A DNA stretch of 64,000 bases from Microvirga sesbaniae (GTDB taxonomy: Bacteria; Pseudomonadota; Alphaproteobacteria; Rhizobiales; Beijerinckiaceae). The DNA lies in the NCBI RefSeq assembly GCF_025460805.1, contig NZ_JAMXFJ010000003.1, positions 345,555 through 409,554 of the forward strand. The letters are read 5' to 3'. Both the position numbers and the translations under genes were made by a program. A model generated the notes under the pieces. That model saw only the letters and a program-made list of their open reading frames with translations. It searched no databases and had not been told where the DNA came from. This document shows, piece after piece, positions 31,007 through 40,895 of this stretch (its first letter is position 1; each line of letters starts with the position of its first letter).

Positions 31007-32527
31007 TCATTGTCCGACCCTCGCCTGGCTGGCGAACCGCACGGCTTCCTCTGCGGCCCGGAACAGCGCCTTGGACTTGTTGATGCATTCCTGCTGTTCG
31101 GAGGCCGGATCGGAATCGTACACGATCCCGGCTCCCGCCTGAACGGCCATGCGTCCGTCCTTCACGACCGCGGTGCGCAGCACGATGCAGGTGTCCATCT
31201 CGCCATTGGCGCCGAAATACCCGATGCAGCCCGCGTAAGGCCCGCGCTTGTCCTTTTCCAGCTCGTCGATGATCTGCATGGCCCGCACCTTCGGGGCGCC
31301 GGAGACCGTGCCGGCCGGGAAGCCCGCCACCAGGGCATCCAGGGCATCGAACGAGGGGTCGAGCCTGCCCTCGACGTTCGACACGATGTGCATCACCTGG
31401 CTGTAGAACTCGAGGAAGAACGAATCCGTGACGTCGACGGAACCCATCTCGGCCACGCGGCCGACATCGTTGCGTCCGAGATCGAGCAGCATGAGATGCT
31501 CGGCCCGCTCCTTGGGGTCGGCCAGCAGGCTTTCCGCATGCGCCCGGTCCTCGGCCGCCGTCGCGCCGCGCGGGCGCGTTCCGGCGATGGGGCGGATCGT
31601 GATCCGCCCGTCTCGGACCCGCACCAGGATTTCCGGCGAGGAGCAGACGATCTGGAAGTCCTCGAAGTCGAGGTAGCAGAGGAACGGCGCGGGATTGACC
31701 CGCCGCAGCGAGCGGTAGAGCGCGAAGGCCGGCAGGGGAAAGGCCGACTCGAAGCGCTGCGAGAGCACCACCTGGAAGATGTCGCCGGCCCGGATGTACT
31801 CCTTCGCCTTGGCGACCATCGCCTGGAATTCCTGCGGCGTCGTGTTCGAGACCGGGGGATCGAAATGGATCCGGGTCGGATCGCTGCGGTCGTCGATGGG
31901 AAGCGGCCGCTCTAGGGCGAGTGTCACGTCGTCGAGGCGCGCGAGGGCGCCCTCATAGGCGGCCCTCGCGGAGGTTCCGGACCGCGGGCGCACGGGCGTG
32001 ATGAGGGAGATCTCGTCCTTCACCGCGTCGAACACGACCATGACGGTCGGGCGGATCAGGATGGCGTCGGGAACCTCCAGCACGTCCGGGTTGGGCTCGG
32101 GCAGGCGCTCCATGAGCCGCACCATGTCGTAGCCCAGATAGCCGAAGAGGCCGGCCGCCATGGGCGGCAGATCGTCGGACAGGGGCAGGGCGCTTTCCTT
32201 GATCAACGCCCTCAGGCTCTCCAGGGGAGGAGCGCCCTCCGGGGTGAATTCCTGCATGCGGCCGAGAGCCTCCCGGTCGATCGACGCCACGCCGCCCTGG
32301 CACCGCCAGACCAGATCGGGATCGAGCCCGATCATGGAGAAGCGGCCGCGGGTCGCTCCGCCTTCCACCGATTCGAGCAGGAACGCCGAGCCCTTCCGGT
32401 CGTGCCGCAGCTTCAGGAAGGCCGCGACAGGGGTCAGCAGGTCGCCCACGAGGGTCGTGCGCAGGACGCCGGCTTCGCCGGCCTCGTAGGCCGCCGCGAA
32501 GGTGTCGAAATCGGGTGTGGTCGTCAT
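31007..32527 (-). CDS. trpE: Anthranilate synthase component I
   Basis: Makes anthranilate from chorismate. The tryptophan feedback site is recognisable as LLES at residues 50-53. The chorismate-binding half has FQVVLSQRFE, PIAGTRPRGATAAEDRAH and HLMLLDLGRNDVGRVA, then GTVSGAPKVRAMQII and GCIGYFGANG. The 506-residue length is normal. ATG at 32527 (MTTTPDFDTF) lies four bases after the ppiD-like stop. No trp leader peptide or attenuator is present, because the upstream gene is immediately adjacent. Confidence 0.97.
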   Translation of the reverse strand: MTTTPDFDTFAAAYEAGEAGVLRTTLVGDLLTPVAAFLKLRHDRKGSAFLLESVEGGATRGRFSMIGLDPDLVWRCQGGVASIDREALGRMQEFTPEGAPPLESLRALIKESALPLSDDLPPMAAGLFGYLGYDMVRLMERLPEPNPDVLEVPDAILIRPTVMVVFDAVKDEISLITPVRPRSGTSARAAYEGALARLDDVTLALERPLPIDDRSDPTRIHFDPPVSNTTPQEFQAMVAKAKEYIRAGDIFQVVLSQRFESAFPLPAFALYRSLRRVNPAPFLCYLDFEDFQIVCSSPEILVRVRDGRITIRPIAGTRPRGATAAEDRAHAESLLADPKERAEHLMLLDLGRNDVGRVAEMGSVDVTDSFFLEFYSQVMHIVSNVEGRLDPSFDALDALVAGFPAGTVSGAPKVRAMQIIDELEKDKRGPYAGCIGYFGANGEMDTCIVLRTAVVKDGRMAVQAGAGIVYDSDPASEQQECINKSKALFRAAEEAVRFASQARVGQ

Positions 32528-32531
32528 CGGT

Positions 32532-34427
32532 CTAGGATTCGCCGCCCGTGGCGCGACGCAGCGCCTGCTGATTGATCTTGACTCCGAGATCCTGGCGGAC
32601 CTGGGCGATGTACTGGCTGAGCAGGTCGTCACCGAAGCCGGTCCGGAGCTGGTTTTCGGCGTTCTGCGCGGCCTGGGTCGTGGTGACCAGGGGCGGCACG
32701 GTGGCGGACGTGACCTTGAACACCGCGCGGGCGTCGGTTCCGTTCGCGGCGTGGCCGGCCTTGCCGACCGGAACGGCGAAGATGCGGTTCACCGCCTCGG
32801 CCGCGAGATCGCCCTTGGCGGCATTGCGGGCGAGGTCCGTCCCATTCAGGACCGACGCCCCGACCGACTGGGCCACGGCTTCGAGGGCCTCGCCCTTCTC
32901 CAGGCGGCCGGTCAGTTCGTTCGCCTTCTCGGACAGGCGCTGCGCCACCTGATCCTCGCGCCATTGGGCGGCGACCTGATCGCGGACTTCGTCGAGGGTC
33001 TTCTCCCGGGAGGCCTCGATCCCGGTCACGTCGTACCAGACATAGCCCGTGGCCGTGCGCAGGGGTTCGTTGTCGACCCCGATGTCCGAGGCGAATGCCG
33101 CTTTCACGACCGCATCCTTCTCGGGCAGGTTCACCGGGTTTCCGGCCTTGTCGAGGCCGCCGGCCTCGACCGCCGGCACCTGGATCAGAATCAGCCCCTT
33201 TTCCTTCGCGACGTCCGCCAGAGGCTTGGCGCCGGCGCGCAGATCCTCGATCTCATCGTGGATCCGCTCGATCTGACCCTTCGCACGCTCCTGGGCGAGC
33301 TCCTGCCGGATCTCGGCCGCGACCTCCTCGAAGGGACGGACCGACTCGGGCTGGATCTGGGTGACGCGCACGAGCACCGGTCCGAAGCGGCCGGTGATCG
33401 GGGCGCTGACGCCGCCCTGGTCAAGCGCGAAAGCCGCGTCCGCGACGGCCTGATCGAGCATCTCGGCCCTGGTGAAGGTGCCGAGCTCCAGATCCTGCGG
33501 GGACACATTGCGCTCGGTGGCGACCGCCTCGAAGGCCGTCCCGTCCTTGATCTTCGCGGCCGCCGCCTCGGCGTCGGCCTGGGACGGAAAGGTGATCTGC
33601 TGGATGGTGCGGCGCTCCGGAGTGCCGTAGGACGCCTTGCGCTGGTCGTAGGCCTGGCGCGCATCGGCCTCGGACACCGCATCCGGCTTGGCGAGCGCCG
33701 CCGCGTCGAGAGCCATCACCGAGACGGCCCGGTATTCGGGAGCCCGGAAGGTGCTCCGGCGCTCGTTGAAGAAGCTCTGGAGCTGCTCGGCCGACGGCGC
33801 CGGAATGTCGCCCGCCATGGCCGGGGTCAGCAGCAGGTAGGAGGCGGCGCGCCGCTCGCTGGCGTAGCGGTGCAGGGCTTCCCGAGCCGCGATCGGGACG
33901 TTGATGTCGCCCGCGATGGCCTCGGCCAGATGGAGGCGGGCCATGGCGGAACGCTGGTCGTGAACGAAGCCGGCCTCGGAGAGACCCGCATTGCGGAGAG
34001 CCTGGTCGAACTGCGCGCGGTTGAACTGGCCGTCGGCACCCTTGAAGGCCGGGTTGTTCACGATCGAGGCGGCGACGAGCTGATCCGACACGGAGAGGCC
34101 CATCTGCTTGGCCTGTTCGGCCATGACCGCTTCCGTGACGAGGTTGGACACCACCTGCTGATCGAGGCCGAAGGCCCGCGCCTGCTCGGGGCTGATCACC
34201 GTGCGGAACTGGCGCCCGAGGCGCTGGAGCTCGTTGGTGTAGGCGGTGCGGACCTGGTCGACCGTGATGGTCGTGCTGCCGACTTCGGCCACCGCGGAAG
34301 CCGGAGTGACGCGGAAGATATCGCCGATGCCCCAGATGGCGAAGCTGACGATGAGGGCACAGAAGAAGATGGTGGCGATCGCTTTGCCGACCACCGTCTG
34401 CCCAGCCTTGCGCATGTTCCGAAGCAT
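32532..34427 (-). CDS. PpiD-like peptidylprolyl isomerase with SurA N-terminal domain
   Basis: Membrane-anchored periplasmic folding factor. A short basic start (MLRNMRKAGQTVVGK) precedes one membrane segment (about residues 15-35), then a large periplasmic region: SurA-type chaperone helices, a parvulin-like domain (about 240-360, with FPSQADAEAAAAKIKDGTAFEAVA), and a second folding domain. The 631 residues match PpiD. The ATG at 34427 follows GGAAAACGGG; a TTG at 34445 is the alternative. It begins the minus-strand run with trpEGDC-moaC-moeA and is divergent from tpiA. Confidence 0.9.
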   Translation of the reverse strand: MLRNMRKAGQTVVGKAIATIFFCALIVSFAIWGIGDIFRVTPASAVAEVGSTTITVDQVRTAYTNELQRLGRQFRTVISPEQARAFGLDQQVVSNLVTEAVMAEQAKQMGLSVSDQLVAASIVNNPAFKGADGQFNRAQFDQALRNAGLSEAGFVHDQRSAMARLHLAEAIAGDINVPIAAREALHRYASERRAASYLLLTPAMAGDIPAPSAEQLQSFFNERRSTFRAPEYRAVSVMALDAAALAKPDAVSEADARQAYDQRKASYGTPERRTIQQITFPSQADAEAAAAKIKDGTAFEAVATERNVSPQDLELGTFTRAEMLDQAVADAAFALDQGGVSAPITGRFGPVLVRVTQIQPESVRPFEEVAAEIRQELAQERAKGQIERIHDEIEDLRAGAKPLADVAKEKGLILIQVPAVEAGGLDKAGNPVNLPEKDAVVKAAFASDIGVDNEPLRTATGYVWYDVTGIEASREKTLDEVRDQVAAQWREDQVAQRLSEKANELTGRLEKGEALEAVAQSVGASVLNGTDLARNAAKGDLAAEAVNRIFAVPVGKAGHAANGTDARAVFKVTSATVPPLVTTTQAAQNAENQLRTGFGDDLLSQYIAQVRQDLGVKINQQALRRATGGES

Positions 34428-34563
34428 CGTGAACCCGTTTTCCAAAAACTCGTTAATCCTGCCGATAAACGATCAGGGGCTCTACGAAAAGGGCAAGTCT
34501 GGTTGAAAGAAGGCTCCAGCCTCTGCTACTGCCGGATCATCAAGCGTGACAGGAGTGCCTCAC

Positions 34564-35331
34564 ATGAGCGTCGATAGGCCGCGCCCGCTGGTGGCGGGAA
34601 ACTGGAAGATGAACGGGTTGAGGTCCTCGACGAGGGTCCTGGAGGAGATCCATGCGGGCTATACCCCGGGCCTCAAGGCCAAGGTCGAGCTCGCCGTCTG
34701 TCCGCCCGCCACCCTGGTGGGCGTTTTCGCCCATCACGCCGTCGGGTCCCGGGTGGCCATCGGCGGCCAGGACTGCCATGCCAAGGAATCGGGCGCCTTC
34801 ACGGGCGATCTGTCGGCCGAGATGCTGGCCGACGCCGGGGCGACCTACGTGATCGTCGGCCATTCCGAGCGCCGTCAGTACCACAGGGAGAAGGATGTCG
34901 ATGTCTGCGCCAAGGCCGTGGCGGCCTATCGCGCCGGCCTGACGGCCATCGTGTGCGTCGGGGAGACCCGCGAGGAGCGTGAAGCGGGCAAGACCCTGGC
35001 GGTCGTCCGCAAGCAGCTGCGCGGCTCGATCCCGGTCGATTCGAACAGCCACAACCTCGTGGTCGCCTACGAGCCGGTCTGGGCCATCGGCACCGGCCTG
35101 ACGCCGACCGTCGCCGACGTGGCGGAGGTGCATGCCCTCGTCAGGGACGAACTGCGCCGCCTCGTGGGCAAGGCGGAGGCGCCGAGGGTCCGCATCCTCT
35201 ACGGAGGCTCCGTGAAGCCTTCGAACGCCGCCGAGCTGATGGCCGTGGACAACGTCGACGGTGCCCTCGTGGGCGGGGCGAGCCTCGTCGCGGCCGATTT
35301 CCTCGCGATCGCCGGCGCCTATCTCGGGTAA
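34564..35331 (+). CDS. tpiA: Triosephosphate isomerase
   Basis: Interconverts dihydroxyacetone phosphate and glyceraldehyde 3-phosphate. Catalytic residues are visible: Lys15 in AGNWKMNG, His in [11 protein letters not shown] (about 101), and Glu in [13 protein letters not shown] (about 171). [15 protein letters not shown] is the phosphate loop. The 255-residue length is normal. The ATG at 34564 is set by AGGAG (34551-34555); the GTG at 34546 lies upstream of that site. It is divergent from the ppiD-like gene. Confidence 0.97.
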   Translation: MSVDRPRPLVAGNWKMNGLRSSTRVLEEIHAGYTPGLKAKVELAVCPPATLVGVFAHHAVGSRVAIGGQDCHAKESGAFTGDLSAEMLADAGATYVIVGHSERRQYHREKDVDVCAKAVAAYRAGLTAIVCVGETREEREAGKTLAVVRKQLRGSIPVDSNSHNLVVAYEPVWAIGTGLTPTVADVAEVHALVRDELRRLVGKAEAPRVRILYGGSVKPSNAAELMAVDNVDGALVGGASLVAADFLAIAGAYLG

Positions 35332-35406
35332 CGGCGAAAAGGCGGCTTGCGGGTCTTTGATCCTGCGCCCACCTATGCTACAGGCCGCCGCAACGAACGG
35401 ATTGCG

Positions 35407-35444
35407 AGCGGCTGCCGCCCTGTGCGCAGCCGCTTGAGGTTTTT
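35407..35444 (+). terminator. Terminator-like hairpin in front of secG
   Basis: AGCGGCTGC (35407-35415) pairs perfectly with GCAGCCGCT (35426-35434) around a 10-base loop, followed by TGAGGTTTTTT. It ends only eight bases before the secG ATG, and the only ribosome-binding-like bases (TGAGG) lie in its tail. It may end tpiA transcription, or act as an attenuator for secG. Confidence 0.55.
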
Positions 35445-35451
35445 GAAAACG

Positions 35452-35856
35452 ATGCAAACAGTTCTCATCATTGTCCACCTGATCATCGTGCTCGCCCTGA
35501 TCGGCGTGGTTCTCCTGCAGCGCTCCGAGGGCGGCGGCATGGGTCTCGGCGGCGGGGGAGGCGGCGTTTCCGGCTTCATGACCGGGCGCGGCCAGGCCAA
35601 CGCCCTGACCCGTGCGACGGCGATCCTGGCCGGCCTGTTCTTCGTGACGAGCATCGCGCTCACCGTCATGGCGACCACGACCCGTGCCCCGCGGTCGATT
35701 CTCGATGGCGCCGCGCCGGCGGCTCCGGCTCCGGGCCCGCAGGCTCCGGCCGCGCCGCAGGGCGGCAACGTGCTCGAGCAGCTTCAGCGGCTCCAGGGCG
35801 ATCAGCCGGCGGCTCCGGCCCCCGCCTCGCCAGCGCCGACAGCGCCTCAGCAGTAA
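35452..35856 (+). CDS. secG: Preprotein translocase subunit SecG
   Basis: Small membrane subunit of the SecYEG channel. The first membrane segment is residues 1-20 (MQTVLIIVHLIIVLALIGVV), followed by LLQRSEGGGMGLGGGG, the typical glycine-rich cytoplasmic loop, and the second membrane segment (about 50-72). The C-terminal 60 residues are a low-complexity Ala/Pro/Gln tail usual in alphaproteobacteria. Length 134. The ATG at 35452 is the conserved start; the 35 upstream codons span a hairpin. A terminator follows at 35864. Confidence 0.95.
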   Translation: MQTVLIIVHLIIVLALIGVVLLQRSEGGGMGLGGGGGGVSGFMTGRGQANALTRATAILAGLFFVTSIALTVMATTTRAPRSILDGAAPAAPAPGPQAPAAPQGGNVLEQLQRLQGDQPAAPAPASPAPTAPQQ

Positions 35857-35863
35857 GCGAACC

Positions 35864-35893
35864 AGGGCCGGACCTTCCGGCCCTCTCTTTTTG
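35864..35893 (+). terminator. Rho-independent terminator after secG
   Basis: AGGGCCGG (35864-35871), a five-base loop, and CCGGCCCT (35877-35884) are followed by CTCTTTTT. The hairpin lies eight bases after the secG stop and separates it from pyrG. Confidence 0.85.
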
Positions 35894-35954
35894 TGGATGG
35901 GTTTCGGGTGGCCGGGTTCGCGATTGCGAATCGGCGCCCGATGTTTATGGATAG

Positions 35955-37589
<1,635 letters not shown>

Positions 37590-37634
37590 GGGCCGCCGCC
37601 GCCTGACCCTCGGGCCGAACTCCACCCTCTCCAC

Positions 37635-37722
37635 GTGATCACCGGCCTTGTGCCGGTGATCCCGATCCGTCGGGCACAACGCTCTTCCGATCGGGATGGC
37701 CGGGACAGGCACGGCCATGACG
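37635..37722. repeat. Dispersed palindromic repeat, family B copy 1
   Basis: GATCACCGGCCTTGTGCCGG and the following TGATC form a palindrome around 37637-37660. Then CCCGATCCG and CGATCGGG face each other, followed by ATGGCCG...CGGCCAT (37697-37719). Related blocks occur at 51375-51397 (perfect ATGGCCGGG/CCCGGCCAT hairpin) and 57818-57890 (inverted orientation), and a fragment at 20464-20479. Confidence 0.65.
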
Positions 37723-37810
37723 GGGACGATATGCCTTTGACGCAGCATCCCCGGGGGCGAACTTCCGCGCGGCCTTCGCCAAACCGGGCCCGCCGCACGA
37801 GCGCATCCTG

Positions 37811-37967
37811 CGGACCCAGCGGGCCGCGCTAAGCATCGGACGTGAAAAGTGGACTTGCACTTTTGGGATCCATCCGATGCTTTCTTCTTGAATGAGAGCA
37901 TCGGTCAGAACGGACCCAGCGGGCCGCGCCAGCGAAAACCGGATCTACTTTTCACGTCCGATGCTCT
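37811..37967. repeat. Dispersed palindromic repeat, family A copy 2
   Basis: AAGCATCGGA (37831-37840) pairs with TCCGATGCTT (37873-37882), and AGAGCATCGG (37895-37904) pairs with CCGATGCTCT (37958-37967). The 19-base unit CGGACCCAGCGGGCCGCGC occurs twice, at 37811-37829 and 37911-37929, exactly 100 bases apart. GTGAAAAGTGG and ACTTTTCAC cores also face each other. The arrangement equals copy 1 at 1393. Confidence 0.75.
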
Positions 37968-37997
37968 AGGTATGCTCTCGTTACAGGAAAGTGCCCA

Positions 37998-38861
37998 ATG
38001 TCACGCCGGATCGACCATCTCGTCATCGCCGTCCGCGATCTCGACCAGGCCGGGAGCTTCTATCACCGTCTCGGCTTTCAGGTCGGCGCCCGCAACCGGC
38101 ACCCCTGGGGCACCGAGAACCGCATCGTCCAGCTGTCGAATTCCTTCATCGAGCTGATCACGATCGGCGAGGGGGCCGCCATCGCGCCTCATCGGGCGAG
38201 CGCCTTCAGCTTCGGGGCCTTCGTCCAGGACTATCTCAGGGACCGCGAGGGTCTTGCGATGCTTGTCCTCGACAGCCGGGACGCGACGGCGGACGCTGCC
38301 CTGTTCGACCGGAGCGGCATCGGATCGTTCGAGCCGTTCCATTTCGAGCGCAGTGGACGGCGTCCCGACGGCAGCGAGACGAAGGTCGCGTTCACCCTCG
38401 CCTTTGCGGCGGCCGACGGAGCGTCCAAGGCCGGTTTCTTCGTCTGCCAGCAGCATTACCCGGAAAACTTCTGGAATCCGGAGTTCCAGCGCCACGACAA
38501 CAAGGCCTCCCGGATCGCCTCCGTGACCCTGGCGGCTCCGGATCCGGAGCGCCACCGTGGCTTCCTGACGGCCTTCACGGGGGTTCAGCCCGCGAGCCCC
38601 GACGGCGACGACCTGTCGTTTTCCCTCGGCGAGGATCGGGTCGACGTGATGACGCCGGACGACGCGGCCGAGATCTATGGCTCGGTTGAGGCGGAACTCG
38701 ACCAGCCGTCCTTCGTGGCCTTCGCCGTGCGCGTCGAGGACATCCGTCGGCAGGCGACCTGGCTCGACTCCGCCGACATCCCCTACCAGCATATTGGCAG
38801 CAGGCTCATCGTGCCGGCCAGCACCGCCTTCGGGGTCGCGATCGCATTCGAGCCAACGTAA
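37998..38861 (+). CDS. VOC (glyoxalase-like) family protein
   Basis: The protein begins with a clear vicinal-oxygen-chelate module: MSRRIDHLVIAVRDLDQAG, FYHRLGFQVG and the strand FIELITIGEG. A second, weaker half (about residues 150-287) contains ASVTLAAPDPERHRGFL and ends VPASTAFGVAIAFEPT. This matches the two-module, Glyoxalase_3-like hypothetical proteins of about 290 residues. The substrate is unknown; metal ligands cannot be assigned with confidence beyond His7. It stands alone downstream of repeats, followed by a DUF350 gene 55 bases later. Confidence 0.85.
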   Translation: MSRRIDHLVIAVRDLDQAGSFYHRLGFQVGARNRHPWGTENRIVQLSNSFIELITIGEGAAIAPHRASAFSFGAFVQDYLRDREGLAMLVLDSRDATADAALFDRSGIGSFEPFHFERSGRRPDGSETKVAFTLAFAAADGASKAGFFVCQQHYPENFWNPEFQRHDNKASRIASVTLAAPDPERHRGFLTAFTGVQPASPDGDDLSFSLGEDRVDVMTPDDAAEIYGSVEAELDQPSFVAFAVRVEDIRRQATWLDSADIPYQHIGSRLIVPASTAFGVAIAFEPT

Positions 38862-38916
38862 TCTTAACCATAGCCCCTGTACGGATTGAAATAATGAATC
38901 GTATGGGGGATTGACC

Positions 38917-39318
38917 GTGGCTACATCTCTGGCGGGCCTGCCCGACTTCCTGATCTTCTTCGTCCTCGCGGTCGCCCTGGTCGGCCTGTATCTCGCGATC
39001 TACACGCTGGCGACCATGCACAACGAATTCGCGCTCATCCGCGAGAACGTGATCTCGGCCGCCACGGCCCTCGGCTTCAGCCTCGTCGGCTTCGCTCTTC
39101 CGCTCGCGAGCGCCATCGTGCACGCCCAGACGATCATCGACTGCCTCGTCTGGGGCCTCGTCGCCCTCGCGGTGCAGATCATCGCATACTGGCTCGTCCG
39201 CATCGTGATGCCGAACCTCTCGCAGCGCATCGCGGGCGGCGAGATGGCCGCCGCCCTGTTCCTCGGCGCCGCTTCCCTCGCAGCCGGGATCATCAATGCG
39301 GCCGCCATGACGTTCTGA
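38917..39318 (+). CDS. DUF350 family membrane protein
   Basis: Small integral membrane protein with four hydrophobic segments (about residues 9-33, 43-66, 73-92 and 106-130), matching the DUF350 family (133 residues). Conserved-looking polar residues are NEFALIRENVISAA between segments one and two and WLVRIVMPNLSQRI before the last. The start is taken as GTG at 38917 because GGGGGA (38905-38910) stands six bases before it, whereas the TTG at 38911 directly abuts that site. Function of the family is not established. It is convergent with the HTH gene. Confidence 0.8.
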   Translation: MATSLAGLPDFLIFFVLAVALVGLYLAIYTLATMHNEFALIRENVISAATALGFSLVGFALPLASAIVHAQTIIDCLVWGLVALAVQIIAYWLVRIVMPNLSQRIAGGEMAAALFLGAASLAAGIINAAAMTF

Positions 39319-39369
39319 GAACACGTCCGTTCCGGACCGGACGGTCGCGGACCTCTCCTCGAGACGCCG

Positions 39370-39639
39370 TCAGAGGCTCGCCTCGACCATGCGGGCGAAC
39401 TGCAAGGCCTCCGCCCGCATGCCAGGAGGCACCAGCATCGGATTCTTGTGTCGGACGGCATACAGCATGGCGATCCGCTCGATCGCCCGGAGATAGAGAT
39501 CCGGGATCTCGTTCTCGCCCCACTCGAACGACTGGTAGTCGCGCAGGCTGATTTCGATCTCATGCGCCATTCTGCTCTGCGTGAACCCCAGCGCGGTCCT
39601 GAGAGCGACCAGTTCCTGCATCTTGCTGTCTTCGGACAT
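39370..39639 (-). CDS. Small XRE-like helix-turn-helix regulator
   Basis: An 89-residue protein with a Cro/C1-type helix-turn-helix: LVALRTALGFTQSRMAHEIEISLRDYQ is the DNA-binding part in outline (helices at about 8-17, 19-26 and 30-37), here quoted in pieces as RTALGFTQSRMA and ISLRDYQSFEWG. No sensor domain is present. The ATG at 39639 (MSEDSKMQELV) is taken as start; the codons up to 39669 lack support. Upstream are direct repeats (39744-39767) that could be its own operator. Target genes are unknown. Confidence 0.8.
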   Translation of the reverse strand: MSEDSKMQELVALRTALGFTQSRMAHEIEISLRDYQSFEWGENEIPDLYLRAIERIAMLYAVRHKNPMLVPPGMRAEALQFARMVEASL

Positions 39640-39743
39640 TAGTGCGCCCCCCACGCGCCGCCACGTCAATAGGTCGGTCCGGTTCAGATCGGCCTGAAGG
39701 TAAATTTTCTCAGTTTTCCCAGGCAGATAGCATCCTGTTTTCG

Positions 39744-39767
39744 AATTGACCTAAAGTAAATCGACCT
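39744..39767. promoter_or_regulatory. Direct repeat upstream of the XRE-like gene
   Basis: AATTGACCT (39744-39752) and AATCGACCT (39759-39767) are direct repeats with a 15-base period in an AT-rich part (about 39695-39800) of the 297-base divergent gap between the HTH gene and kdsA. They could bind the small HTH protein. Nothing else in the gap is recognised. Confidence 0.4.
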
Positions 39768-39936
39768 TTGGTTGGAAGCACGGGGTTTGCTGATCTTTTG
39801 GTTAAGGGTCGTTTCGCTCCGGTGCGGTGAGCCCGGCGGCCGGGCCGCTGCCGGAGAGGCGGCGGCCGCCATCCGCGACCGGAAGCCATGCGCATCGCCG
39901 CTTTGCTTGCCGGTCCAGAAAGGCTAGAGACGGCGC

Positions 39937-40785
39937 ATGACCGATCCGAAACAGCACCCCACCGTCGTCGAGGCCGGCTCCGTCCGCTTCGGCAACCACC
40001 TGCCCGTCAGCATCATCGCCGGCCCCTGCGCCATGGAGAGCCGCGACCACGCGCTCGAAATGGCGGCCGCGCTCAAGGAGATCGCCGGAAGGCTCGGTCT
40101 GGGCCTGGTCTACAAGTCATCCTTCGACAAGGCCAACCGGACCTCGATCTCCAGCGCGCGCGGCATCGGCCTCGACAAGGCGCTGTCGATCTTCGCCGAG
40201 GTGAAGGAGAGATACGGTCTGCCGGTGATCACCGACGTGCACGAGAACGACCAATGCGCCCCCGTCGGCGAGGTGGTCGACATCCTGCAGATCCCCGCCT
40301 TCCTCTGCCGCCAGACCGATCTGCTGATCGCCGCGGCCAGGACCGGGCGCGTGGTCAACGTGAAGAAGGGCCAGTTCCTGGCGCCCTGGGACATGGCGAA
40401 CGTGGCCGCCAAGGTGACGGGAGCCGGAAACCCCAACGTGATGCTGACCGAGCGCGGGGCCTCCTTCGGCTACAACACCCTGGTGTCCGACATGCGCTCT
40501 CTGCCGATCATGGCCGAGACGGGCGCCCCGGTGATCTTCGATGCCACCCATTCGGTGCAGCAGCCGGGCGGCAAGGGCACGACGTCGGGCGGCCAGCGGG
40601 AATATGTGCCGGTGCTCGCCCGAGCGGCCGTCGCGGTCGGCGTGGCCGGCGTCTTCATCGAAACCCACCAGGACCCGGACAAGGCTCCGTCGGACGGGCC
40701 CAACATGGTTCCGCTGAAAGAGCTCGAAGGCTTGCTGGCGCAGCTGAAGGCCTTCGACGCGTTGGCGAAGGGCAGGGCGGCCTGA
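39937..40785 (+). CDS. kdsA: 3-deoxy-8-phosphooctulonate synthase
   Basis: Condenses PEP and arabinose 5-phosphate to KDO 8-phosphate, the LPS inner-core sugar. Signatures: [16 protein letters not shown] near residues 24-39, [15 protein letters not shown] near 58-72, [22 protein letters not shown] and [25 protein letters not shown] is near 207. The 282-residue length is typical. ATG at 39937 is the conserved start. A rho-independent terminator follows at 40843. Confidence 0.97.
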   Translation: MTDPKQHPTVVEAGSVRFGNHLPVSIIAGPCAMESRDHALEMAAALKEIAGRLGLGLVYKSSFDKANRTSISSARGIGLDKALSIFAEVKERYGLPVITDVHENDQCAPVGEVVDILQIPAFLCRQTDLLIAAARTGRVVNVKKGQFLAPWDMANVAAKVTGAGNPNVMLTERGASFGYNTLVSDMRSLPIMAETGAPVIFDATHSVQQPGGKGTTSGGQREYVPVLARAAVAVGVAGVFIETHQDPDKAPSDGPNMVPLKELEGLLAQLKAFDALAKGRAA

Positions 40786-40842
40786 CCTTTCCATGACTTT
40801 TCAGGAGGTCAGGTCTGCGTTCCTGATCCTCGTGCCGCGACG

Positions 40843-40884
40843 AGGCCGTGATAAGGAGCGTGAGCTCCGTTCACGGCCTTTTTC
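40843..40884 (+). terminator. Rho-independent terminator after kdsA
   Basis: AGGCCGTGA (40843-40851) pairs with TCACGGCCT (40871-40879), with an inner AGGAGC/GCTCC stem, followed by TTTTT. It lies between kdsA and the MFS gene and ends 12 bases before the MFS start. Confidence 0.85.
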
Positions 40885-40895
40885 ATTGGGATTCC

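Larger units (their letters stand above)
37590..37997. other. Repeat-rich intergenic interval between pyrG and the VOC gene
   Basis: No credible gene is present in these 408 bases. The left half (about 37635-37722) is the family B palindromic repeat, the right half (37811-37967) the two-hairpin family A repeat. Open frames here are by-products of the repeats. The last 30 bases before 37998 would have to hold the ribosome binding site of the VOC gene (CAGGAAA at about 37983). Confidence 0.7.

Noticed and set aside
32528..32531. trp leader peptide or attenuator
   Set aside because: Only four bases separate the ppiD-like stop from the trpE start, and no Trp-rich short frame was seen.
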